Positions 1 to 9,553 of a DNA stretch of 64,000 nucleotides are shown here, piece after piece. Below the pieces are notes generated by a model. The model worked only from the letters and a program-made list of their open reading frames with translations, ran no database searches and was not told where the DNA came from. Both the position numbers and the translations under genes were made by a program. Positions within the stretch are counted from its first letter, which is position 1. The number at the start of each line of letters is the position of its first letter. The DNA comes from DATAEE01 sp036258175 (GTDB taxonomy: Bacteria; Acidobacteriota; Vicinamibacteria; Vicinamibacterales; 2-12-FULL-66-21): the NCBI GenBank assembly GCA_036258175.1, contig DATAEE010000262.1, positions 1 to 64,000 on the forward strand, written 5' to 3'.

Positions 1-1125
1 ACGCCGGCGAAGCGCCGCGAGTACGAGGAAGAAATCGTCCGAACCTTCTATCTCAGCAACGCGGATCTGAAGGAAACGATCGACCTTCTCCGGATCGTCA
101 TCGACGCGCGAAAAATCGCGCCGATTACCGGCACGAATTCGTTCACCGTGAAGGACACGCCCGAGCGGATCGCCGCGGCGTCCCGCGTTCTGGCCGCGAT
201 CGACAAGGCGCGGCCGGAGGTCGTGATCGACGTCGAGCTGCTCGAAGTGGACCGGACGAAGCTGCAGGAATACGGCCTTCAGATTGCCTCGCCCGGTGAG
301 CCTGGAATCTCAGGATCCGTCGACATCAACCGCGACGGCATGACGCTCTTCGACCTTCGCAACCTAACGCAGTCGGACGTTTTTCTGGCCGGCCTCCCCG
401 CGCTCTTCTATCGCCTGCTGAAGACCGACACGAACACACGGGCGCTGGCGAGTCCGCGGTTGCGCACGTCCGAAGGGCTCGCCGCCCAGGCACGATTCGG
501 GGAGCGCGTCCCTGTGCCGGTCACGACCTTCGCGCCGATCGCGACCGGCGGCATCAACCAGCAGCCGATCACCTCGTTCGTCTACGAGAACATCGGCGTC
601 AACATCGACATCACCCCGCGAATCCACCACGACGACGAGGTGTCGCTCGTGCTGCGCGTCGAGATCAGCAACATCTCGGGCACCGGGTTCGGTGATCTGC
701 CGACCTTCGGCAACCGTCAGATCACGACGACGATCCGGCTGCGCGACGGCGAGACCAACATGCTGGCCGGACTGATCCGCGACGATGAGCGGACGGTCAT
801 GAACGGCATCCCCGGCCTGAGCGACCTCCCCATCGTCGGACGGCTGTTCGCGCACAACCGGAAGGAAACGCAGCAGACGGACATCCTGCTCACGCTGACG
901 CCACACATCATCCGCGTGCTGGATCTGAACGAAGCGGACTTGCGGCCGTTCCGCGTCGGCCGCGATTCCGGTTCACCGTTGATCGATTTGCCGAGGCCGA
1001 TTGGGCCAGACGTCGAGCCGCCGCCGCAGCCGGCGCAGCCACAGCCGGCACAGCCGCAACCGCCCATCCCGCAGCCGATCCAGCCGCCCCCGCCGTCGAA
1101 GCCGATTCCGAGCCCCATTCCGTAA
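1..1125 (+). CDS. Secretin (GspD/PilQ family), 5' end outside the window
   Basis: Forms the outer-membrane ring channel of a type II secretion or type IV pilus machine. The frame is open from base 1, so the start lies upstream; an internal GTG at 148 is not the real start. The visible part begins in an N-domain (FYLSNADLKETIDLL) and passes through the secretin core. The core includes VPVPVTTF, the NITPRI-like strand and the family signature GLIRDDERTVMNGIPGLSDLPIVG, followed by TDILLTLTPHIIR. It ends with about 40 residues of Pro/Gln-rich tail (repeated PAQPQ), which is unusual for GspD and may be a periplasmic spacer or pilotin site. Whether it belongs to T2SS or T4P cannot be decided without the upstream genes. 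Confidence 0.9.
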   Translation, partial: TPAKRREYEEEIVRTFYLSNADLKETIDLLRIVIDARKIAPITGTNSFTVKDTPERIAAASRVLAAIDKARPEVVIDVELLEVDRTKLQEYGLQIASPGEPGISGSVDINRDGMTLFDLRNLTQSDVFLAGLPALFYRLLKTDTNTRALASPRLRTSEGLAAQARFGERVPVPVTTFAPIATGGINQQPITSFVYENIGVNIDITPRIHHDDEVSLVLRVEISNISGTGFGDLPTFGNRQITTTIRLRDGETNMLAGLIRDDERTVMNGIPGLSDLPIVGRLFAHNRKETQQTDILLTLTPHIIRVLDLNEADLRPFRVGRDSGSPLIDLPRPIGPDVEPPPQPAQPQPAQPQPPIPQPIQPPPPSKPIPSPIP

Positions 1126-1284
1126 GACGACCCTCCCGGTTCATCGGCGCAATACGTATCTCACACGTGCGCGGTGAAGAACCTGGCCAATCATCGATGG
1201 AGAGCCTGTTATGGGGCCGCATGGTAGGCCCCGGGGGCGACCAAGTCAACGCGCCGACGGCGGACGCCGTTCGGCGGCGAAGCT
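1126..1284. other. Convergent intergenic gap with a GC hairpin
   Basis: This 159-base gap separates the ends of the secretin and murA genes. It holds a 6-bp stem, GGGGCC at 1213-1218 and GGCCCC at 1227-1232, with an 8-base loop. No T-run follows on either strand, so it is not a textbook intrinsic terminator. A second, imperfect GC stem lies around 1250-1275. I see no other signal. Confidence 0.4.
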
Positions 1285-2556
1285 CTACTCCGTAAGTGAA
1301 TCCTCGCGACGCACGTGGCCGCCGAGCTGCTGCAGCCGCTCCACGACCGCCGCGTAGCCGCGCTCCACCGTCTCGAGTGGATGGAGCATGCTCTCCCCTT
1401 CCGCCGCGAGCGCCGCGGCGATCAGCGCCATACCGGAACGAATATCACGGCTGTCGAGGACGCGGCCCTTCAGCTTCGTCGGGCCGGTGACGATGATGCG
1501 GTGCGGATCGCAGAGAAATAAATCGGCGCGCATCGCACTGAGTTGCTCGAGCGCGAAGAGCCGCAACTCGTACATCCAGTCGTGGACGAGCGTGCGTCCC
1601 TCCGCCTGCGTTGCGAGCACCGTGACCAGGCTCACGAGGTCTGTCGGGAACCCGGGCCAGAGGCCGGTAGTAATCCGCCGTATCGCCCGCAACCGATCCG
1701 ATCGCTCGACCACGAACTTCTGATCGTCGAAGCTGCAGCGGACGCCCATCGGCCGGAGGACGGCGGCGACGACCTCCAAGTCCTCCGCCCGTGCGCCACG
1801 CACGTCAATCGCTCCGCCTGTGATCGCGGCGACAACGGCCCAGCTGCCCGCTTCGATGTAGTCGCCCCAGAGACCGTATCGCGCGCCACCAATGCGCGGC
1901 GTGCCGGCGACGCGGATGGTCGACGTTCCGCCGCCCTCGATCTGCACGCCGAGCGCCTGGAGAAACCGGCACAATTGCAGGACGTGCGGCTCCGTCGCGG
2001 CGTGGCGGATGCACGTTTCACCTCGGGCCGCCGCGGCTGCGAGCAGCGCCGTTTCGGTGCCGGTGACCGACGCCTCGTCGAGATACATCGATGCGCCGTG
2101 GAGACCGTCCGGGGCATCCAACGCGTGGCCGGGCTCGTCGCTGAGGCGAGCGCCGAGCGCGACGAGCGCCTGCAGATGCGTCGAGATCGTTCGGCGCGCC
2201 GGGAAGTCGCCTCCCGGAGGCGCCAGCCGCGCGGATCCGCGGCGTGCCAACAGCGGGCCGGCGAGCAAAACCGACCCGCGAAGCCGGCCGACGAGCGCCG
2301 GATCGGGGCGGTCGGTCGTTACAGTGGGACACCGAATCGTGAGTGTCGTCGTGCCGACGCCGTCCACTTCGGCGCCAACGCCGCGGAGCAACGCCGCCAT
2401 CACCTCGACATCGCGGATGCGCGGCACGTTTTCGAGCACGCACGTCTGATCGGTCAGCAGACAGGCCGCGATCAGCGGCAACGCCGCGTTCTTGTTTCCC
2501 TCGACGTCGAGCCGGCCCTCGAGCCTGCGGCCACCTTCAATTCGCAATACGGACAT
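1285..2556 (-). CDS. murA: UDP-N-acetylglucosamine 1-carboxyvinyltransferase, Asp variant
   Basis: Cytoplasmic enzyme that transfers enolpyruvate from PEP to UDP-GlcNAc, the first committed step of peptidoglycan synthesis. It has 423 residues, the usual length. Lys22 and Asn23 (EGNKNAALP) match the active site, and DIRSG near the C-terminus carries the conserved Arg. The loop that normally reads PGGCAIGxR reads PGGDFPARR, so residue 117, equivalent to E. coli Cys115, is Asp. Asp at this position is known in mycobacterial and chlamydial MurA and prevents fosfomycin alkylation. ATG start with AAGGAT just upstream. It is the last gene of the cell-wall operon, 29 bases after murB, and that gap contains a REP-like palindrome. 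Confidence 0.95.
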   Translation of the reverse strand: MSVLRIEGGRRLEGRLDVEGNKNAALPLIAACLLTDQTCVLENVPRIRDVEVMAALLRGVGAEVDGVGTTTLTIRCPTVTTDRPDPALVGRLRGSVLLAGPLLARRGSARLAPPGGDFPARRTISTHLQALVALGARLSDEPGHALDAPDGLHGASMYLDEASVTGTETALLAAAAARGETCIRHAATEPHVLQLCRFLQALGVQIEGGGTSTIRVAGTPRIGGARYGLWGDYIEAGSWAVVAAITGGAIDVRGARAEDLEVVAAVLRPMGVRCSFDDQKFVVERSDRLRAIRRITTGLWPGFPTDLVSLVTVLATQAEGRTLVHDWMYELRLFALEQLSAMRADLFLCDPHRIIVTGPTKLKGRVLDSRDIRSGMALIAAALAAEGESMLHPLETVERGYAAVVERLQQLGGHVRREDSLTE

Positions 2557-2566
2557 AGATCCTTCA

Positions 2567-2589
2567 GCAGCCCTGAAGGGCTGCGCTAC
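2567..2589. repeat. REP-like palindrome, family A, copy 1
   Basis: The core GCAGCCCT-GA-AGGGCTGC is a perfect 8-bp inverted repeat with a 2-base loop, flanked by GCTAC. Read on the minus strand it begins GTAGC, and its TAG is the stop codon of murB. Closely similar copies lie at 18884-18906, 39833-39855 and 41561-41588. Confidence 0.85.
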
Positions 2590-3527
2590 GGCTGTTCGTC
2601 GAAATCTCCCAGATACACGATTTCTTCCCGCAGCTCGACGCCAAAACGGTCGCGGACCGCCTGTTTGCAGCGTTCGATCAGCTTTCGGATGTCGCGGGCG
2701 GAGGCGCCTCCCTCGTTCACGATGAAGTTCGCGTGCGTCGTCGAGACCTGGGCGCGGCCTTCACGTGCGCCCTTCAGCCCTGCGCGGTCGACGAGAGCCC
2801 CCGCCGAAAACGGCACGCCGTCCGGCAGCCGATCCGAGGCGGGGTTCGGATTCTGGAAGATGCAGCCGGCGCTCGGCGACTCGAGCGGCTGCGTTCGCTT
2901 CCGGTAGGCAAGCGACGCGCGTGCAATCGCGCGCAATGCGGCAGAATCTCCTGTGGCGACGCGAAAATCTGCAGCCAGCGCCTTCTCGCCGGTCCGCTGC
3001 AACCGGCTGCTGTCGTACCCGAACTCCATCTCCGTGGCCGGTACCTCCAGCACTTCTCCGTCACGGGTGACGACAATAACGCGCTCGACGAGGTCGCCGA
3101 TGTTTCTTCCCTGAAAGTGCGCGTTGCCATGGATGGCGCCGCCGACGGTGCCCGGCGTGCCCGCCCACGCCTCGAGTCCGGCCAGTCCATGATTGATGGT
3201 CCACCGCACGAGCCCGTTAATCGTGACGCCCGCGTCCGCGCGCACGATGCCGGACGTGGTGGATCGGACTTCCCCTCCTCGGACGCGGATGACGATCCCG
3301 CGAATCCCGGCGTCGGCGATGAGGATGTTCGACCCGCCGCCGAGCAGCGTGACTGGCACACCAAGTCGTCTGGCCGTAATCAGCGCACGGCGGACAGTTT
3401 CGGCGCCAGACGCGTCAATCAGCCAGTCGGCGGGTCCGCCGACCTTGAACGTAGTCAGCGGGGCGAGCGGCGCCTGCTCTCGTACCTCGGTGCCAAACGC
3501 CGCGCGAAGATCCTCAGCGAGCGCCAC
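2586..3527 (-). CDS. murB: UDP-N-acetylenolpyruvoylglucosamine reductase
   Basis: FAD enzyme that reduces enolpyruvyl-UDP-GlcNAc to UDP-MurNAc with NADPH, the step after MurA. The 313-residue protein has the FAD motif LLGGGSNILIAD (61-72), the TPGTVGGAIHGNA segment (124-136), YRKRTQP and SAGCIFQNP (219-227). The proton donor position, usually Ser in SAGS, is Cys here, a variant known in the family. The frame is open far upstream into pxpC. GTG at 3527 was chosen because AGGAAG lies 9 bases before it and homology begins there. It overlaps the end of pxpC by 14 bases. Its TAG stop lies in a REP-like repeat. Confidence 0.93.
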   Translation of the reverse strand: MALAEDLRAAFGTEVREQAPLAPLTTFKVGGPADWLIDASGAETVRRALITARRLGVPVTLLGGGSNILIADAGIRGIVIRVRGGEVRSTTSGIVRADAGVTINGLVRWTINHGLAGLEAWAGTPGTVGGAIHGNAHFQGRNIGDLVERVIVVTRDGEVLEVPATEMEFGYDSSRLQRTGEKALAADFRVATGDSAALRAIARASLAYRKRTQPLESPSAGCIFQNPNPASDRLPDGVPFSAGALVDRAGLKGAREGRAQVSTTHANFIVNEGGASARDIRKLIERCKQAVRDRFGVELREEIVYLGDFDEQP

Positions 3528-4464
3528 TGAGAAGCGCTTCCTGATCGCGCAGCGCCGCAAGGGCCGTACGTCGATCGCATGTCGCGAATGCCACCCAGTC
3601 TCCGGGCGCGAGCTGGCCCGCGAGGGCAAGGTCGGCGGAAATAACGGTCGCGATCTTCGGGTATCCGCCGGCCGTCTGCCGATCCGCCATGAGCAGAATC
3701 GGCTGCCCCGACCCTGGCACCTGCAGCGTCCCGAGCGGCGTCGCGTCCGAAAGAATGTCGGCCGGACCGCGATGCTCGAGCCGCGGCCCGTCGAGGCGAT
3801 ATCCCATCCGGTTCGATTGCGGCGTGACGACATAGCGGTTCGAGATAAGCGTTTCGCGCGTGCGATCCGCGAACAGGTGCTCCTGAGGGCCCCACATGAC
3901 GCGCAATCGCACCCCACCCTGCGGCAGCGGCACGAGCGGTGTCACGCGGCCCTTCAACGTCGTCTCCGGCAGCTCCTTGACGCCGGTCGGCCGGTCCGGA
4001 GCGAGCGGAAGACGATCGCCGGCGGCCACTGCCCGTCCGGCAAACGGCCCCATTCGCGCAACGAGGTTGGTCGCCCGGCTCCCAAGAACGGGTTCGCATA
4101 CGAAGCCGCCGGCAACCGCGCAGTACGCGCGCGCGCCGAGCACTCGGGGACCGAACGTCATCCGCGCGCCGGCCCTCACTTCGATTGGACCCCACATCGG
4201 CGCAGTCGCCCCGTCGACCCGTAACGCGAACTCCGCCCCGCAGACGGCCACCACCGCCGCCTCTTCGAACAGCAGCTCGGGGCCGATCAACGTCACTTCG
4301 AGCGTCGCGGCGTCGTGATCATTTCCCAGAAGGCGATTGGCGATGCGATGCGACACGGAATCCATCGGGCCGCCGACGGGGACGCCGCTGCCTTGCTGAC
4401 CCCAGCGTCCGCGGTCCTGTACCGTGGTCAGCATGCCCGGTTTCACGACGACTACGCCGGCCAT
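3514..4464 (-). CDS. pxpC: 5-oxoprolinase subunit C (biotin-dependent carboxyltransferase fold, KipA/YbgK family)
   Basis: With PxpA and PxpB this subunit hydrolyses 5-oxoproline (pyroglutamate) to glutamate using ATP. The 316-residue protein has the family marks: VKPGMLTTVQDRGRWG at the N-terminus, VPVGGPMDS, and GGYPKIATVI near the C-terminus. ATG at 4464 overlaps pxpB by 13 bases (ATATGGCCGGCGTAG shares both signals); the upstream in-frame start at 4512 would add a charged non-homologous extension. No pxpA (LamB/YcsF) gene is in the window. Its place between mpl and murB ties it to cell-wall turnover genes, an uncommon context. Confidence 0.88.
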   Translation of the reverse strand: MAGVVVVKPGMLTTVQDRGRWGQQGSGVPVGGPMDSVSHRIANRLLGNDHDAATLEVTLIGPELLFEEAAVVAVCGAEFALRVDGATAPMWGPIEVRAGARMTFGPRVLGARAYCAVAGGFVCEPVLGSRATNLVARMGPFAGRAVAAGDRLPLAPDRPTGVKELPETTLKGRVTPLVPLPQGGVRLRVMWGPQEHLFADRTRETLISNRYVVTPQSNRMGYRLDGPRLEHRGPADILSDATPLGTLQVPGSGQPILLMADRQTAGGYPKIATVISADLALAGQLAPGDWVAFATCDRRTALAALRDQEALLSGAR

Positions 4465-5113
4465 ATGTCGATGGGTTCGAATCGTACGGCGTCGCCTGCC
4501 CGGAACGTGCACGGATCCTCACGCCCCGGGTCGAACGTCAGGAGCGGCGTGCGCCCGATCAGATTCCAGCCGCCCGGCGTCGAAACCGGATACACGCCAG
4601 TCTGCGGCCCTGCTATTCCAACAGACCCTGCTGGCACTGCAACCCGCGGCGCCTGACGCCGGGGAGCTGCGATTCGCGGGTCTACTTCCGCCATGTAGGC
4701 AAACCCGGGCATGAAACCGAGCATGTAGACCCGGTAGGTCCGAGAGCTGTGGAGGCGGACGACCTCGCGCTCGTCGCAGCCGGCAAATTCGGCGACGGTT
4801 CGTAGATCGGGGCCCGACTCGCCGCCATACAAAACCGGAACCTTGACCGTCCGCCCGTCAGCCGGTCCGGCCGGACGGGATCGGCGGGCCTCGAGCCCCA
4901 GCCACGTCAGAAGATCGTCCGCATCGACGGCGAGCGGGTCGTAGTAAGCCGTCACCGAGTGGTATCCGACTACGACATCGCGCAATCCGGCAGGCGCTGA
5001 TTGCCTGATTGACTCCGCCAGTCCGACCGCGCGGGCGTTCACGAGCGGATCGAGCCGCGGCTCGAAGTCGACGACTATGGCGGCGTCGCCTGCAGGGCGC
5101 AGCACGAAATCGC

Positions 5114-5117
<4 letters not shown>
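4452..5117 (-). CDS. pxpB: 5-oxoprolinase subunit B (KipI family)
   Basis: Partner of PxpC in the ATP-dependent cleavage of 5-oxoproline; in Bacillus the homologue KipI inhibits the sporulation kinase KinA. The 221-residue protein has a short N-terminal ferredoxin-like region (RPAGDAAIVVDF) and a cyclophilin-like half with GFMPGFAYM, VPAGSVGIAGPQTGVYP and PGGWNLIGRTP, all diagnostic. The ATG overlaps the mpl stop by 4 bases (ATGA), so translation is probably coupled. A purely regulatory KipI-like role cannot be excluded. The pair with PxpC favours the enzyme. Confidence 0.88.
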
Positions 5118-6516
<1,399 letters not shown>

Positions 6517-6520
<4 letters not shown>

Positions 6521-7440
6521 GCGACCGCCGCCTCTTCAATGACGACCGCGGGCTGCGAGTCCGCCTTCACCGACACACGAACGCCCATCGGCAGCGTCCA
6601 GGCAGGACCGGCGGTGTGGCCCGAGGGAAATCCAACGAGGACGGGACCCGGAAAATCGCGTACGAGATCTGCGGCGGTCGCGCGAGCGCCGTATTCTCCG
6701 CCCGGCTCGTCGCAATCAGGCAATTCACCCCACACAACCGCCCTGGCGCGGCCGAGAACCCCGCTCAATCGAAGCTGCGTGAACATCCGGTCGATGCGGT
6801 ACGGCCGCTCACGGACTTCATCCAGGAAGAGCACGAAGCCGGGCGGCGGATCGAAGGCGTACGGCGTGCCGAGCGAGCCGACGATCTGCGAGAGGGTCCC
6901 GCCAAACAAGGGTCCGGACGCCTCGCCAGGCCTCAGCGCCTCCAGTCCCGTGGGGCGCAGTTCCCCGGCGGGTTCAACGCTGGTCAGACATGCGAGCAGC
7001 GATTGACGATCGTACCCCTGCTCGCCTCGGCCAAGGCGCCCCGCGAGCATCGGCCCGTGAAACGCCACGAGACCGCAGGTGGCGTTCAGGAATATCAGAA
7101 GCGACGTGAGATCGCTGTAGCCGATGAATGGCTTGCGCGCGGTCCGCGCGAGGTCGGCGTCGAGATGCGGCAGCAGCTGCACGCTGCCATAGCCTCCGCG
7201 AACGCCGACGAGCGCGGCGATGGACGGATCGCGCCAGGCATCGTGGAGCGCCGCCGCACGCATCTCTGGTTCGCCCGACACGTATCCGCGCCTCGCAAAC
7301 ACCCGCTCGTCGTACACGGGCTCGAAGCCGAGCGCCTTCAGCTCGGTCACGCCGGCCTCGAACTCGTCGCGCTTGAACGGGCTGGCGGGCGACACGACTG
7401 CGATGCGATCGCCGGGCCGCAGCGCGTGCGGCTTTACCAT
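6517..7440 (-). CDS. ldcA: Muramoyltetrapeptide (L,D-) carboxypeptidase
   Basis: Peptidase family S66 enzyme that removes the terminal D-Ala from tetrapeptides in the cytosol, giving the tripeptide used by Mpl. The 307-residue protein has the nucleophile motif GYSDLTS with Ser109, the Glu segment LDEVRERPYRIDRM and the C-terminal GFPSGH histidine, which complete the Ser-Glu-His triad. The region GVRGGYGSVQLLPHLD is also typical. ATG start 5 bases after nagZ. It overlaps mpl by 4 bases. Confidence 0.93.
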
Positions 7441-7445
7441 CGCCG

Positions 7446-8534
7446 TCAGAGGAACCTCGCCATCTCCTCGGCGATCGCGAGATGTTCGCCGCGGCCGATG
7501 ACCTCGTCGAGCTCGGTTCGCGGGTGCTCACGTTTTCCGGAGAGGAATCGCTCCTTCACGCGCCGATGGCGCGTCATCGCGTCCTCGACGCGCTTGAGCG
7601 GGAGGCGCTCTTCCTCGACGGCGTGAATGATCGCCTCGAGCGCGGCGACCTGAGGCTCCTGGCCGCCGTTGCCGATGAGCAGCGCATCGCAGCCCGCCGC
7701 GATTGCCCCGACGGCGCTGTCGCCGATGGTGTCCCGCGCGCTCAGCGCCTTCATCTGCATGTCATCCGTCATGACGAGCCCGCCGTACCCGAGTTCCCGT
7801 TTCAGCAGGCCGTCAACCAGCGTCGGCGAGAGCGTCGCGGGCCGCTCGTCGTCAAAGGCCGGAACGAGAACGTGCGCCGTCATGATCGCGGCAACCCGCT
7901 CCTCGATGGCGGCCTTGAACGGGACGAGCTCGACGCGCCGGATGCGGTCCGGGTCGTGCTCGACGATCGGCAGCTCCTCGTGCGAGTCTGCAACCGTGTC
8001 ACCGTGCCCGGGAAAGTGCTTTCCGCAGGCTGCGATGCCTCCCGCCTGCAGCGTCCGGATGACGATGCGCCCGAACCGCGCGACCTCCTCCGCACGCTCG
8101 CCAAAGGCGCGATCGCCGATGACCGTGTTCTTCGGGTTCGTGTACACATCGAGGACCGGCGTGTAATCCAGATTGATCCCGACCGCGGACAACTCCGTCG
8201 CGAGCGCCCGAGCGAAGCGTTCCGCGAGCTTTTCATCGCCGCTCCGGCCGAGCGCGAGCATCGGCGGCCATTCGGTGAACGGCCGCTTGAGGCGTGCGAC
8301 CCGGCCGCCTTCCTGATCCACGCTGATCCAGAGCGGGAGCTCGCGGCGGAGACTGCGCGCCTCGCGAGCGAGGTCGGCTACCTGCTCCGGGTCGACGACG
8401 TTCCGCGCAAAGAGGATGACGCCGCCGAGATCGAATTCACGGGCGAGCGCTTTGAGGTCGGACGGAACGGTGTGCCCGTCGAAACCGGCTACAAGCAGCT
8501 GTCCGGCATGACGCCGGAGGTCCCGCGGCGACAT
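7446..8534 (-). CDS. nagZ: Beta-N-acetylhexosaminidase, GH3 family
   Basis: Cleaves GlcNAc from anhydro-MurNAc peptides during murein recycling. The 362-residue protein has the GH3 NagZ signature KHFPGHGDTVADSH (172-185), which provides the catalytic His-Asp pair, and the nucleophile Asp257 in VMTDDM. DQEGGRVARL (73-82) is also diagnostic. No signal peptide is seen, so it is cytosolic as in E. coli NagZ. First gene of the seven-gene operon. A TATAAT on this strand lies only 9 bases before the ATG, so the mRNA leader would be at most a few bases. Confidence 0.92.
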   Translation of the reverse strand: MSPRDLRRHAGQLLVAGFDGHTVPSDLKALAREFDLGGVILFARNVVDPEQVADLAREARSLRRELPLWISVDQEGGRVARLKRPFTEWPPMLALGRSGDEKLAERFARALATELSAVGINLDYTPVLDVYTNPKNTVIGDRAFGERAEEVARFGRIVIRTLQAGGIAACGKHFPGHGDTVADSHEELPIVEHDPDRIRRVELVPFKAAIEERVAAIMTAHVLVPAFDDERPATLSPTLVDGLLKRELGYGGLVMTDDMQMKALSARDTIGDSAVGAIAAGCDALLIGNGGQEPQVAALEAIIHAVEEERLPLKRVEDAMTRHRRVKERFLSGKREHPRTELDEVIGRGEHLAIAEEMARFL

Positions 8535-8543
8535 CGATCCGCC

Positions 8544-8551
8544 ATTATAAT
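8544..8551. promoter_or_regulatory. Shared palindromic -10 element for divergent nagZ and GHMP kinase promoters
   Basis: ATTATAAT is its own reverse complement and so presents TATAAT to both strands in a 23-base gap. On the plus strand TATAAT (8546-8551) is followed by CTGCGC and the GTG start, which places the expected +1 on the start codon. On the minus strand the nagZ ATG lies 9 bases beyond TATAAT. No good -35 hexamer is visible for either gene. Confidence 0.55.
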
Positions 8552-8557
8552 CTGCGC

Positions 8558-9553
8558 GTGCGCATCACATCCTCAGCACCCACGCGGATCGATCTTGCGG
8601 GCGGCACCATGGACATCTGGCCGCTCTATCTTTTTCACGAAGATGCGCAGACTCTCAACGCGGCGATAAGTCTTCGCGCGCGATGCGAACTCACGCCGCT
8701 CTCCGACGGACGAATCGAGATCGCGTCGGCGGACACCGGGCGCACCGTGAACGCCAGCCACTGGTCGGAGCTGCGCGGCAACCACGAGCTGAAGCTGATC
8801 GGACACCTGCTGCACTTTTTCCGCGCCGGCGGCCTGCGGGTCGCGACGACGTCCGAATCGCCGGTCGGTGCCGGCATCGCGGGCTCCTCGGCGCTGAACA
8901 TTGCCGTGTGCGGAGCCGTAGCGGCATGGCAGGACACGACGCTCGACGACGAGGTGCTGCTTCAAGTCGCGATGAACGTCGAGGCGCAGGCCATCGACGT
9001 CCCGACCGGCGCGCAGGATTTCCGGCCTGCGCTGTACGGCGGCCTCTCGGCGGTCGAGCTGCGGCCAGACGGCGTTCGCCGGGTCGCGCTGTCGGTCGAT
9101 CCGCGTGCCTTCGAGGCGCATATCCTTCTCGTTTACACCGGCGCGTCGCGGCAGTCGGGGATCAACAACTGGGAAGTGACGAAGCGCCACATCGATGGAG
9201 ATCGTGCCGTGTTCGAGCGGTTCGAGCGGATTCGTGACATCGCGATCACGATGCGGGAGGCGCTCGCCCGCGGCGATTGGCCCGAGGTCGGCCGGCAGAT
9301 TGCGGAAGAGTGGGAGAACCGGAAGCGCCTGGCGCCTGGCGTCAGCACCACTGGAATCGAGCGATTGATCTCGACGGCACGCGGCGCCGGCGCCCAGGCC
9401 GCAAAGATCTGCGGCGCGGGCGGCGGCGGCTGCATGATCGTATTTGCCGAACCGGATCGGCTGCCCGCTGTGCGGAAGGCGCTCGCCTCGGCCGGCGCGC
9501 GGGTGCTGGATTACCGTGTCGAAACCCAGGGATTGATCGTGGAACGTGGATAA
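8558..9553 (+). CDS. GHMP-family sugar kinase, probably heptose 7-phosphate kinase-like
   Basis: Small-molecule kinase of the galactokinase/homoserine/mevalonate/phosphomevalonate superfamily. The 331-residue protein opens with SAPTRIDLAGGTMD, the sugar-kinase substrate motif. It has the ATP loop SPVGAGIAGSSALNIA (101-116) and the third motif ICGAGGGGCMIVF near 290. The closest named family I recognise is D-glycero-D-manno-heptose 7-phosphate kinase (HddA), but other sugar-phosphate kinases share these motifs. GTG start; with the TATAAT box 6 bases upstream and no Shine-Dalgarno, the transcript is probably leaderless. It overlaps polX by 8 bases. Confidence 0.8.
   Translation: MRITSSAPTRIDLAGGTMDIWPLYLFHEDAQTLNAAISLRARCELTPLSDGRIEIASADTGRTVNASHWSELRGNHELKLIGHLLHFFRAGGLRVATTSESPVGAGIAGSSALNIAVCGAVAAWQDTTLDDEVLLQVAMNVEAQAIDVPTGAQDFRPALYGGLSAVELRPDGVRRVALSVDPRAFEAHILLVYTGASRQSGINNWEVTKRHIDGDRAVFERFERIRDIAITMREALARGDWPEVGRQIAEEWENRKRLAPGVSTTGIERLISTARGAGAQAAKICGAGGGGCMIVFAEPDRLPAVRKALASAGARVLDYRVETQGLIVERG

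Noticed and set aside
148..1125. The secretin as a complete gene starting at GTG 148
   Set aside because: The frame is open and homologous from base 1, so the true start lies outside the window.
1213..1232. Intrinsic terminator between the secretin and murA genes
   Set aside because: A GGGGCC/GGCCCC stem is present but no T-run follows on either strand.
1543..2907. A 454-codon open frame opposite murA and murB
   Set aside because: Antisense shadow rich in Arg, with no family signature; the minus strand codes for complete enzymes.
3528..3917. An N-terminal extension of MurB to 443 residues
   Set aside because: The extension is shadow of pxpC; GTG 3527 has a good ribosome site and matches the family start.
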